Assembly: GCA_000512085.1 (NCBI GenBank)
Contig: ASPP01003200.1
Location: 1-27,216, forward strand
Source of the DNA: Reticulomyxa filosa
Taxonomy: Eukaryota; Foraminifera; Reticulomyxidae
Reading direction: 5' to 3'
Length of the DNA stretch: 27,216 bases
Positions 9,601-18,667 of this stretch are shown here, piece by piece. A program made the position numbers and the translations under genes. A model generated the notes under the pieces. It did not search any database, was not told the DNA's origin, and saw nothing but the letters and a program-made list of their open reading frames with translations. Within the stretch, counting starts at the first letter, position 1, and each line of letters begins with the position of its first letter.

Positions 9601-11185
9601 TGATCCAATTCGGCTCGCAGCGATTGCACAACTTGTGGTAGATGACTTGTATCGTCGTTCTTTCGGATATTCAATTTCGGATCTACACGAATATTTTTCG
9701 CACGGTCAGCATATTTCAAAGAGTTGTGTGTTTCTTCCCATTGTATCGAAGATGGGGACAGATTCACAATCATGACCGCAAGGGAATTACCACCAAGTGC
9801 GTCTTGCAACATACGAGTTAACTTGCTGTCGCGATAAGGCACGAATTTTTCTGTTCATTGAAGACCAAAAAAAAAAATACTCCCTTTTCATCTTCGTGTG
9901 AGATTTACGTTATTTGGACATGTTTGTATTGCACATATGCGTATGGAACATAGAATTTTGAAGTAAGACGAAAGGGAGGGGAGACAGCCACGATATGCGT
10001 CTGTCATTCTAAACTGCCATCCACAAGTGCATTGATGCAATTTCCTAAAGCCAACAATGAGCGATTAATATTGGAACCCTCCCTTTGGTTTCCTTGATTG
10101 CTGGCCACAGTTCCCCTTTCAGATCCGGCCAAGTCGATCATATTTAATTTTCCGTTCATTATTTTATGACTTTGTTCGTCTGTTTTTGGCTTCGTTTCGA
10201 CATAAATTTGCAATATTGCATGGGAGCGAGAGGACGTTTCATTCATCAGTGTGGCTTCGGTAGTTCGTCGACGGTTCCCAACCTCTAATAATCGTATTAC
10301 TTCTTCTGATGTGCCAGCTGGAACTAGCTTTACTCCGGACACAACAACGCCCTTTTTTTTTTTTTTTTTTTTTGAGGAAAAAAAAGAAAATGCTCCACTT
10401 AAATGAGTAAAGTTTGAAAAAGGGGAAGGAGAAAAGCCAAGGGGGGGAAGAGGGAAAACTTTGGTTGGTGATTCTCGTAATTTCACGACAGCTCTTTCTT
10501 TGCTCATCAGATCCCGTATTTCTTCGTTGTAAATTTCCATAAATGCAATCAAAATATTAATTTCATAGTGAATCTTATTTTTGTTTGCTAAGTGGAACAG
10601 GTCTTTCAATGTACATACCATAATTCCTGGCTCATTTTTGTCGCCTACCATTGTATGGGTTTTCCCTGCTCCTGTTGCTCCATATGCAAATACTGTCGCA
10701 TTATACCCTTCCACAATTCTTCTCACTACGTTTCGAGATGTATTTTTGTATATTTCTTGCGTGCCCACTGTTTCGTCAAATGCATGGTCAAATGCAAATT
10801 TACGCTCTCTTTTTTTACGGCTTTTTTTTGTCGTTTTTTGTTACAGTTTTATATATTATTTTCATGTTAGCTCTTTTTTAAATATCCCTTCCCATTTTGT
10901 TTTATCAGGTGTTTTATTAATAAAACGTACTTCTTGCTTGGATCTGATAAAATCACGTACTTCTGCTCGACTACGCTTACCACGCTTTCATATCCTTTCT
11001 TTTTTTCGTGATCAAATAGTGGTCGAACTCTTATGGACACCTGTTCAAACACACAACCACAGGTCCGTGTTCTCATATGCTTGAACGCAAATAGTATGTT
11101 TACACACATTGAAGGTCTCTTTTTGCACGCCGAGCTCTTCTTCTGCTTTGGGCTCAGTTGGTTCATCTTCTTGAGCTTCGTCCAT
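3663..11185 (-). CDS. Giant kinesin-8-like protein with coiled coil, SAM domain and long tail (18 exons)
   Basis: Exons (high to low): 11185-11108, 11040-10931, 10808-10460, 10351-10015, 9850-9276, 9177-8995, 8875-8411, 8322-8032, 7926-7557, 7458-6962, 6852-6341, 6207-6127, 6016-5475, 5397-5143, 5062-4499, 4406-4308, 4179-3825, 3757-3663. Phases agree at all junctions, giving about 1918 residues if one base is removed from the A5 run opposite 5712-5716. The motor (about 27-360) shows VSIRVRPL, the P-loop [11 protein letters not shown], switch I NETSSRSH, switch II DLAGSE and [23 protein letters not shown] and the neck-side YADRAKNI fit kinesin-8, plus-end motors that shorten microtubules. A Gln-rich coiled coil (about 545-660), a SAM domain (about 728-792), a Glu/Lys/Asp-rich region, a GTPase-like segment (from about 1097) and a charged, disordered C-terminus follow. 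Motor identity is firm. That exons 9-18 belong to the same gene rests on phase only. Confidence 0.75.
5712..5716 (-). other. Homopolymer frameshift in kinesin exon 13
   Basis: Upstream frame ...[10 protein letters not shown] runs on to a stop at 5677 after [11 protein letters not shown]. The coding-like continuation [17 protein letters not shown], then [18 protein letters not shown], lies one base off. Dropping one A from this A5 run (T5 on the plus strand) joins the two, and only then does exon 13 have the length needed for the next junction. Confidence 0.6.
6430..6852 (-). other. Possible degenerate small-GTPase-like module in kinesin exon 11
   Basis: The order [20 protein letters not shown], a middle stretch with [18 protein letters not shown], then [15 protein letters not shown] resembles the beta1/P-loop, beta3/switch II and beta4 parts of Ras-like GTPases (GxxxxGKS; WDTAGQE; AxxxILVFSxxDxxS). 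The P-loop lacks both the GK pair and the second glycine, and DxxG is absent, so it could not bind GTP normally. The match is by pattern only and could be chance. Confidence 0.25.
7927..8031 (-). other. Kinesin-gene intron with perfect T11/A11 stem
   Basis: Transcript order is GTTTCT donor, U11, a ten-base AUCGACAAUC loop, A11, then about 50 nt to the acceptor GAATAG. The runs are exactly equal in length. Confidence 0.65.
8040..8245 (-). other. SAM (sterile alpha motif) domain within exon 8 of the kinesin gene
   Basis: The segment begins [12 protein letters not shown] and ends [18 protein letters not shown], with [18 protein letters not shown] between. This is the five-helix SAM pattern (W..DV..WL ... 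Y...F....I.G..LL.L...DL..LGI...G.R..LL..I). SAM domains make protein-protein oligomers or bind RNA. Among kinesins a SAM domain is known from KIF24 (kinesin-13); I know of none in kinesin-8. Confidence 0.75.
8884..8968. repeat. TA/TG/CA-rich simple repeat inside a kinesin intron
   Basis: Between exons 6 and 7 of the kinesin gene lies an alternating purine-pyrimidine stretch of tatgtacatata-type units that is self-complementary and ends in a T8 run on the plus strand. It is a decayed microsatellite that can fold on itself. Confidence 0.65.
9441..9507 (-). repeat. GACAAT/GACAAG hexamer-type repeat coding for Asp-Lys / Asp-Asn runs
   Basis: Within kinesin exon 5, just after the motor and neck coil, a GAC-AAA/AAG/AAT repeat encodes alternating Asp with Lys or Asn for about 20 residues. 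It stays in frame. It probably acts as a flexible charged linker and is likely length-variable. Confidence 0.8.
9640..11040 (-). other. Kinesin motor domain region (exons 2-5)
   Basis: The motor spans four exons. Exon 2 starts with [10 protein letters not shown]. Exon 3 carries [17 protein letters not shown] and the P-loop. Exon 4 carries both switch motifs and [19 protein letters not shown]. Exon 5 carries [20 protein letters not shown] and the [10 protein letters not shown] end of the domain. All nucleotide-contacting motifs are intact, so an active ATPase is expected. The splice between exons 3 and 4 removes a T21/A8 tract intron whose in-frame read-through would insert a low-complexity Phe/Lys stretch after RESPTK. 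Confidence 0.88.
10352..10459 (-). other. Kinesin intron ending in an A21 tract
   Basis: In the transcript U8, then CCUC, then A21 and the acceptor G. The donor is GTTTTC. Kinesin homology fixes both ends (RESPTK joined to [10 protein letters not shown]), so this is a well-supported example of an A-tract 3' splice site. Confidence 0.8.
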
Positions 11186-11800
11186 AGAAAAGAGTCAGAA
11201 TGCTATATTTCTAAACCCCTTTCTCTAACTTCTCAAACTTCGCGGAACACAGAAACTTTGTTTGTTGAATCTGCTTGTAAGATATGTACTATACAATTTA
11301 AATTGCGGCTAACACGAAATATAGGTTTTTTTTAAACAAATGGCAAGTAACAAGAGATAGCTACAAACATTGTGGAAATATCTGTTTGGAGTCCTAAGCG
11401 CTCGGCCAGTGCTTTGTTTACACTTTGATGGATAATTGCTGAGCATTTTTGTGAATTTAAAGACCCAAAAGTAAAACAAATTAGGCTACTTGGCAAGTTA
11501 TTAGACTAGATGGCTAGTTGATTAGTAAATCAAGTAAAAACAATACAAGAAAATGCTACAACGAAAACATCAAACCAAACCACTAAGATACACTTCCTTT
11601 ACACACAAAAAAAGGAATCAAGGTCACAAAATAATTTTTCATTTTATAATAAAACGAAAAAAAAAAATAAATAAAACAAAATAATAAGAAAAAAACATAA
11701 AAACCGTAGCTATACATATACACCAACACTACAAAAGTCAATACAATGTCTACACATTTTGGCATCTCCAAACAAATTACACCTACCTTGATGGTTCAAG
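11186..11800. other. Gene-free spacer upstream of the kinesin gene
   Basis: On the minus strand this is the 5' side of the kinesin start and the 3' side of the LOTUS-like gene D. No frame looks coding. It is A-rich on the plus strand from about 11630 to 11700. Confidence 0.6.
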
Positions 11801-12827
11801 TTAACTACTTTTCGATGGCTGCTTGAATGAGGGCAAGACGTTTTGGTGGTCTAAAAAGCAACACAACAGCGAATTGTGCAAACACGGATTCGCATATACA
11901 AGACGTACACAGAGAAATATATCGATATATTGCACACAGAAATAACGATGGAAGGAGCAGATGTACCCAACTGGTACTAATAGTGTTTTCAACAGAAGGT
12001 TTAATACTAGTTTGCTTCTTTGTTTGAGGAGACTGATTTCCTGAAGGGCTATTGGAGAAAGCGCTCAAATTAGAAAAGGGAGGCAACAAAAACTGGCGTT
12101 GTTGAACGGAAGTGTCTTGCAACGACCAAGAATTCTCTAATGTTGGTAATGGTTTTGGTGTTTCGGTATTGGGAATTTGCTGCAGCGAACTTTGTGTACG
12201 CACTTGTATATGGGGCAAACCCGTGAAGTTCATTGGTTGATTGGTAGGCAATGTGTTTATTTCTGTTTATTTATTACGTTTTTTTTTTAAATGTATTTTG
12301 TTAGACAATGAAATGTATCTATTTTCGTGAAGTAAAACAGACTTACTTGGGCACATGAACATGGAACCCAAAAACATATTGTTATTCATGGCATTGGAAC
12401 TTGTCGTGGACACAATGGGGGTATTAATCATTGTGAAATTTTTGGGATTGTTCCAATTTGCTTCTGTCTCTGTGACTGCCATGGCGAGATTGGCTTGCAA
12501 CAAAGGACCAAGCATCAGTCCACTTTCTTGTGGTTGGTGTTGTTGCGATACCAATGACTGCGAATGGGCCCGAGGAAAGCATAGGATATCGTTCATTGAT
12601 TGTAATAGCTCAAGGACTGTGCGATGACCATACAATCTGGGCTCCAAATACGCTTTGTATCGTCGCGCAAACTCATTTTCAAATTCCGTCAGCGACAATA
12701 TTTTTTGTTTGTTATCGACTTCATTGTCCGATGACGTATTTTCTTGTCCACTTTTCGCCGTGGAATCAGGAGAATTAAAGATTTTCAATATTTTCCATTT
12801 CAGTTCTTTCATTGGAATTCGATGCAT
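11801..12827 (-). CDS. LOTUS/OST-HTH-like domain protein, small (3 exons)
   Basis: Exons 12827-12347, 12262-11978 and 11850-11801 join in phase (donors GTAAGT and GTACCA) into 271 residues. Residues 5-80 begin MKELKWKILKIF and continue LTEFENEFARRYKAYL and YGHRTVLELLQSMNDILCF. That is the pattern of LOTUS/OST-HTH winged-helix domains (l..f...f....g..l....yG...l..ll..l..i), which in Oskar, TDRD5/7 and MARF1 bind RNA or Vasa-type helicases. The rest is Asn/Ser/Gln-rich and disordered. The last junction is uncertain: another frame after the same acceptor would end RPPKRLALIQAAIEK. The start lies only 140 bp below the stop of gene C, which also has LOTUS-like segments. A donor just before that stop (GTTTAG at 12972 or GTTCTT) and an acceptor CAACAG at about 12831 would fuse the two in frame, so it may be the end of gene C. 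Confidence 0.6.
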
Positions 12828-12967
12828 TTTCTGTTGCGGACATGTTTACAACACATATGACGATATACATACATCTCACGTTAAACGTAGAGTGTAAATA
12901 TTATACAATGTATATACAAATATGTATACGCATTTTGTACAAAAAAAAAAATCCTTTGATGTAGAAT

Positions 12968-15460
12968 CTAAACTGGAGTAAGAACAATTCTTTCAATAGG
13001 ATGGCGCTTAATTTGCAAAAGCTTGGGATTTTTGGAGACTAATTTCGTGATCTCAGGGCCATCCACACGAAATTGGAATTTACGAAACAGCCTCGTTTGC
13101 ATTTGTGCCACAGTCAATCCAGACGTTTGATGCGCAGCTTCGAGGACAGCTTCCAATAACTCGTGCGAAGAAGGCCGATTTTGTTGATGATTCTTCTATT
13201 TTCATAGAGAAAGAAAACAAAGCGTTGTTTTGTGTTGTCCATAAGATGTAACAAAGTGTTTCTGCTTTTTTTTTTTACTCTCAAAAAAAAAAAAAAGATT
13301 GAAAATAACAACAAAATTTTTTGAATATCCTCCCCCTCCTTTTTTTTTGTCTCCTTTCCGTTAACGTACCACTCTTTTACGATCAATGAAAGGCCTGACA
13401 TCAATTGTTCGACCACGGATCTCAATGGGAGAACACGCGACCAATTTTTGGGCTTGTTGTGCGTTCTCTACCTTCACAAATGACCACCCGTAGTTGCGAT
13501 AACTGATACCCTTGCAGTCTGCCACTTTGACATCATACATTGCCAATGCATCTTCTAACTCTTTCACCGACGTTCCGTAAGCAAATCCACCCATGAATAC
13601 CGTTCGATCGTCTTCCTGTAACAACCGAGAACATAAAAAAAAATAATTTTCAAGGAGGTGAATACAAATAAACAAAAAAACTCACATCTTTTATTGATCC
13701 CTTTTCTTCTTCTCGTTTCCAATTAACTTCGCAAAGTGTTTTGATTGACGCACTTACGTCCTCTCGGCACTTCGCACAAATTAATTCAAACAGCGGCCTG
13801 TTCTTTTCGTAATGTGCTTCAAAATTTGGAGCCAAGCGAAATTGACTGATCATAAACTTGAGCGAGTTGCAGCTACTGCGCAACCCACTGCGTAAGACGT
13901 TGCGCGAAAAGTTGGCCTCATTTCGAACATGTGACGCATGTTGCAATTGCAATTGTTTTTGCTCTTGGTTTAACTTTGGATCGTTAATTTTTTTTAATAT
14001 CCGGTTGATTACTGGAGAAGAAGCATTCAAAGGCATTCTAAATAGTTGTCGAAATTCCCTCTCCAACTCTTCAGTGGAAATTGGTTTTTGGTGATGAATC
14101 AATAATGCAATGAACAGCTCACGATAACCAATTGCGGACGACAACACCTTTTTTTTTAATAAAAAAAAATGCTTTTTAATTCCATCCCAAAAAAAAGAAA
14201 AAAAAAAAAAAACAATACAAACGCCATGGCAGTTGTGTCCATTTGGATTTAGTTGCGCACTTTCCGCTGGCTGATAAACTACAGACCGTTCCACTCTGCT
14301 GACAACAACATCACAATTATTTACCACAAACTGGTGCGGATCCGGTAAAATTTGTGACAACCTTTGATCCATTTCCATTTCAACCCAACGACAACATGTG
14401 TTCTTTTTTTTTTCAAAAAAAAAAAAAAAGAAAAAGACAAGCCAGTCATTTTCAAAACACACTTGTATCCACAAAAATTAGAGATCACATCGTTCAAAAT
14501 ATCGGACGAAATTCCACAAGGAAACAACCGAATGATCGCGTTAATATGTCCGCAAATGGCTTCAGTAATTTCTGGAATTGAATATTCTTCAAGTATACTT
14601 TGTACAGCCTGATAAGTTCCGACAGTGACAAACAACAACAAAAAAAATGCACTGTTTTGGTCCATTATTTTTGGCTTGTATGGTTTCACAAAGTGGGATC
14701 AACTTGATGGTGGAGCGTCAGCAAGTTACCACGATTAACACAAGGAGTGATCAACACATTTCGATGGTTAAACAGCAAATACTCAATGTTATCGTCCATT
14801 GGCAAATCATCCTTTGTTATCCGTTTATACTCCACTTCCAGTTCGTTGTCGTATACGCCATTTGGATGATGGGACAGCATCATCAGCATTAAATTTCGCA
14901 ACACGCGACGTACCACATGCGACGTCGCAGCATTCATGTTCGAATTTAATAGGGTGTCATTGGCCATAACATTGTTCTGTGCGGTTACGTCACGATCGTC
15001 ACTCTTTTCTTCTTTTTCTTTGTCATCTTTCGCTTCTGCTTCCTTGGTCTTGGCTCCCTCGTTTTTCACACCTTCAACGCTCCCCTGCGAGTTTTGCGGA
15101 TACTTTGCAATATTCACCTCTTTGTCATCCCATCCATCATTTCTATTGCGATTGCTGGTCTCATCAACAAACTGCACACCATCGTCTTCGTCACCAGTGT
15201 GGTCAGTATTCGAATCAAATGCTTCACAAAACAACTTCATAAATTGCCTATTTTACCCGTAAATTTTGCTCATGAACCAATTAAAAATTTTAGAAACAAA
15301 AAAAATAGTTTCTTCTTGTACACATCACAAACCCTTTTTCTGCTTCGACGCTGCTTGATTCAGAATTTGAATTTGCAGATTCAAATACTCGCCCCAATTG
15401 GTCCATCAATTTCTTGTATTTGCCGTCAAATACACGCCCGCTCGAATTCTCTTCCTTCAT
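12968..15460 (-). CDS. RRM protein with several LOTUS/OST-HTH-like winged-helix segments (7 exons)
   Basis: Exons 15460-15333, 15247-14704, 14608-14459, 14402-14223, 14147-13686, 13615-13370 and 13195-12968 keep phase at every junction and give 645 residues. Exon 6 is an RNA recognition motif with RNP2 RTVFMGGF and RNP1-like YGWSFVKVE. Four other parts look like winged-helix LOTUS repeats: LMLMMLSHHPNGVYDNELEV (exon 2), INAIIRLFPCGISSDIL to LSQILPDPHQFVV (exons 3-4), ELFIALLIHHQKPISTEELE (exon 5) and LLEAVLEAAHQTSGLTVAQM to NPKLLQIKRHPIERIV (exon 7). RRM plus repeated LOTUS domains is the layout of MARF1-type RNA regulators, so a role in RNA binding or decay is inferred; no nuclease domain is seen. 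RRM is confident, the LOTUS calls are pattern-based. The N-terminus is acidic and disordered. Confidence 0.68.
13196..13369 (-). other. Intron with internal T14/A10 hairpin
   Basis: A 174-nt intron between the RRM exon and the last LOTUS-like exon of gene C. In the transcript a U14 run and an A10 run are separated by GAGAGU. The pair lies about 65 nt above the acceptor AAAATAG. Confidence 0.65.
13370..13615 (-). other. RNA recognition motif (exon 6 of gene C)
   Basis: One exon encodes almost exactly one RRM: TVFMGGFAYG (beta1/RNP2), VKELEDALAMYDV (helix 1), GISYRNYGWSFVKVENAQQA (beta2, RNP1, helix 2) and IEIRGRTIDVRPF (beta4). The RNP1 aromatic positions are W and F. The exact exon-domain match suggests the boundaries are right. 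Confidence 0.8.
14148..14222 (-). other. Intron with T9-ATT-A9 tract before the 3' splice site
   Basis: A 75-nt intron of gene C. In the transcript it has a U15 and U-rich stretch, then a U9 and A9 pair separated by three bases directly before the acceptor AG. There is no pyrimidine tract next to the AG. Confidence 0.7.
14403..14458 (-). other. Intron with T15-G-A10 hairpin tract at the 3' splice site
   Basis: In the transcript sense this 56-nt intron of gene C reads GTTTTG, then T15, a single G, A10 and the acceptor G. The two tracts can pair into a hairpin with almost no loop. The exons on both sides join in frame (FCGYKC then NTCCRWVEME). Confidence 0.7.
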
Positions 15461-16556
15461 GTTGAAAACACTCTTTAACGAAACTAACTAACTGCAATGT
15501 TGCTCTAAGACAGCTAACAACAAAACACAAGTTGTCAAAAACTAGTCTACTCACAAGATAAAAAAATGTTAATAGCCATTTACCTAAAAAAACCTTCCTT
15601 TAAGGAAATTTTTGTTGCAAGATCTCTGCGAGGCAGTTTTCAAGAGAATTTAAAAAACTAGCTGGCAACCCAGAAAGACTTGAAAGTTTCGGCTTCATTA
15701 CCTACCTTTTTTTTTGAGTGGTTGTTTTGGCTACAGTCTTGATGTAACTTAAAACGTAGTTAGCAAATTTAGACAACAACTTGTTTGTTTCTGTCGATCA
15801 TTTGTAATATTTCTTTCGTTATTTTAGTTGATCGAAGACAACTTTAGTTGAGTCTTCATTGACAAAATAGTCATTGTCACAATACTGTTAATTCACTCAA
15901 AATAGGAAACAGAGATGCACAATTAGATTACAGCCATTTTAATTATAGTATTTTAACGGATAGTGACTTAATAACAAAAATTATATTTGTCATTCGCAGC
16001 AGAAACACTTTATTTTGAAAATTGTTACAAGCATAATTTGATGCCTGTATCTAATCATAATAAGATTAACTGTGTTGTGTATGTAGAGCAAGATCCAACT
16101 ATTTGGTGTCAAGGCTCAGGCGAATCTTGACCTTTTTCTTAAAACTTCTCTACAAACTTACTTCTCACTTTCTAAGATTGGACATGCGTTAAGTGAAAAT
16201 TGTGTTTCTCGTTGCTTTCTTGCAAATAAATAAATAAATAAAAGATCGCAAATGGTGTTTCTGTCCTTTTTTTAAATAAAAAACAATAACTATCAAGAAA
16301 TTGCGTCGAAACGCGAAATGAAAAGTACTCGTACATTGAACGCTCCAAATTTCATACAATATAAGTGATATTGCTGTCGTGTTCAAAATTAAATCTGACA
16401 AAGGGGGGGAAGACTATTCGAAAATACAAGCCAGCCTAAATTTGACAAAGCTTTCAAAGTGGACAAGTGTGTTTTCACTAGCCCAACTTTTTTACAATAG
16501 CTATTGTAACGCTGTCTTTTTATTTTTGGTATCATTTGTTTAGTTATTTAAAAATA

Positions 16557-16683
16557 CAGTATGTTGCAAAGAAAACTGAACGCCTAAAACAATATCATAT
16601 GCTAAATGTTGATTTTTCATTGAGAAAATCAATTATCATCATAAGATATGTTTTAGGCGTTCAGTTTTCTTTGCAACCTACTG
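16557..16683. mobile_element. 127-bp MITE, Tc1/mariner-type, with TA target-site duplication
   Basis: The element begins CAGTA(T)GTTGCAAAG and ends with the reverse complement CTTTGCAAC(C)TACTG. The first 34 bases match the inverted last 34 with one mismatch, and weaker pairing goes on toward a central GATTTTTCATTGAGAAAATC palindrome. It is flanked by TA on both sides (16555-16556 and 16684-16685). CAGT termini, GTTGCAAA subterminal bases and TA insertion are the signs of Tc1/mariner-family non-autonomous elements. It carries no transposase. Confidence 0.88.
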
Positions 16684-17104
16684 TAACAAAGATTTTTTCC
16701 AACATTAGAATTAGGTCACATATTGTCCAAAAGAACCTGTGACTACTATCGTTTACTGCGATATAACATATTTATATTGACATTGTTTGTACAATGCAAA
16801 TTGATTTTAATAATCGATAAGCTAGTTTGCTAAGTCACACAAATAAATAATAACTCATGTGATGTACCACTTACGCAAGTAGTAATCTTGGTACAAGTTT
16901 TACAATTGATATATATTTGTATTGCAACATATACAAACAATATGGATCACTAGTAATATTATATTTAATCATAGTGAACAGAGTTCATATTTTTATAATA
17001 TTTTTTGAAGTAAATCAGAACAAAAAAGAGAGTTGACACATAAAACGGCACTTTATGAAGATAATTATTTTCTCCATAAAAAACAACATTTATCAAAATT
17101 TTTT

Positions 17105-17166
17105 TATTTAAAGAAATACACTAATCGTGTAATTTTTAAATATAGTTTTGGTTTTTCATTTTATAT
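17105..17166. repeat. Left arm of an imperfect inverted repeat
   Basis: Reverse complement of this arm matches 18114-18170 at most positions, including an uninterrupted shared CTATATTTAAAAATTACACG block. Weaker similarity extends toward the inside. The arms are about 0.95 kb apart with no coding sequence between, as in a fold-back or decayed element. Confidence 0.6.
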
Positions 17167-18113
17167 TTGGAGTTTTTTCAAAAATTTGAATCTTTCATTT
17201 ACTTTTTTGAAATTTTCGAAAAAGTTGACAGTAGCGTTTTTCTAGTATTTATGAAATTTGACAATTCTTTTTTAGCATTTTAGATTTTTTTTTGTGATGT
17301 CAATATTGATTTTTTTTAACATTTTTGTTATTTTGTCATTGTCAAAATGTGAAAGCATGTTGATGGATTTGAAAAGACATGATGTGCAAATGACAATTAG
17401 TTAATCTAGTTATATCAAATTTAAAGTTACTTATAAGTGGTCAGTAAAAGATATTTAACTATTAATAAACCTTACAATAAACGTCAGTAAACAGAATCTT
17501 GATATTGTTAGATTTATCGAAGAAACAAAAATTTAAAAAACTTGCATTTGCTATAAAGTACCAAAGTTGTGTTTATGACTATTGGAAAAAAGTATTATTT
17601 TCAGAAAGTAAAATTTGATTGATTAAGCATTTTAGTTTATGCATGCTTTGTGTAAGACTGTAATATTGAAGTGTGAGAGTTCAGATATATAAAGAAATAT
17701 AATATGACGAAATGATAAAAAGCGTTAATTGCTGTTTGTAATACAAACATGACTGTATTTTTCAGCAGACAACGCAACTTGCCATAACTCGGAAAAAATT
17801 ACTACGTTATTAATAAAAATGAAAAATAAAAGTATATATAAACTCGCCATACTTAAACAATGTAGAAAAACTTTTGTGGATCGTAAAAGCAAAAATACAC
17901 AAAAAAAGGTCCATTTGAAAACAAAACAGCTTTGTAATTAATTTGAAATATAGTGTTAAAATATAGAGCATACATTTGTGAAAATTTAATCATATCTATG
18001 CCAAAAGGATACAATGTATCATAAAAGTAGATTTAATCAGTTGGTAAAAATTTTAAGTAAAGCTAAAAAACTTCAATTACATTTTAAAAATCAAATGAAG
18101 ATTTAATTTTTTG

Positions 18114-18170
18114 ATATAAATGAAAAACAAAAACTATATTTAAAAATTACACGACTAGTATATTTTTTTA
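18114..18170. repeat. Right arm of the imperfect inverted repeat
   Basis: Partner of 17105-17166; shares AAATGAAAAAC and the CTATATTTAAAAATTACACG block in opposite orientation. Confidence 0.6.
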
Positions 18171-18667
18171 CATTGTTTTGGCATTGAATAGACTAGTTTG
18201 TAAGTAATAACCAATATAATTATCTATTTGTTTTTCATTGTATTCTAATTCAGACTTTACGTTCTTCACAATACATTTTTTTTATTTTTTTAAGAAAATT
18301 TTCAAAAAATGAAAAAAACATTATGCTTTTATTGAAAACCGAATATACTTTTAGGTTCTTCATGGTGTGCGTATTCATTTAAAAAAATATTTTAAGAAAA
18401 TATTAATTTTTCATAAATAAAATTGAAAACTTGGACACGTCGAACTTCGGTAACTTTTATTATCGTAACTATCACAAAACTGAAGCCGAACATTTTTTTT
18501 GGATGAAGTTCTTAATTATATTGGAACACATTATTGATTTTTGGAAAGGAGCCAGAGAATTAGATGCAAATGTTTAGATATTAAAAACTTTTCAAAAGGT
18601 CCTAACAGTGGATTTTTATTTTGATCTTAGGCAAGTTTAAAAAAGCAATTTTTCTTAAATTTTCAAC

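Larger units (their letters stand above)
15461..18667. other. 3.2-kb AT-rich gene-free region with mobile-element remnants
   Basis: No reading frame longer than about 70 codons looks like protein. The first 100-200 bases should hold the promoter of gene C (minus strand). The rest holds a MITE at 16557-16683, an inverted-repeat pair at 17105/18114, and many short T and A runs. From about 16900 to 18650 the composition is markedly richer in AT than around the genes. No tRNA or rRNA was recognised. Confidence 0.6.

Noticed and set aside
16536-16742. 68-codon frame across the MITE
   Set aside because: It runs through the terminal inverted repeats and has no protein similarity; non-autonomous element.
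15461-18667. tRNA, rRNA or CRISPR-like arrays in the gene-free region
   Set aside because: No cloverleaf with B-box, no conserved rRNA core and no regularly spaced direct repeats were seen.
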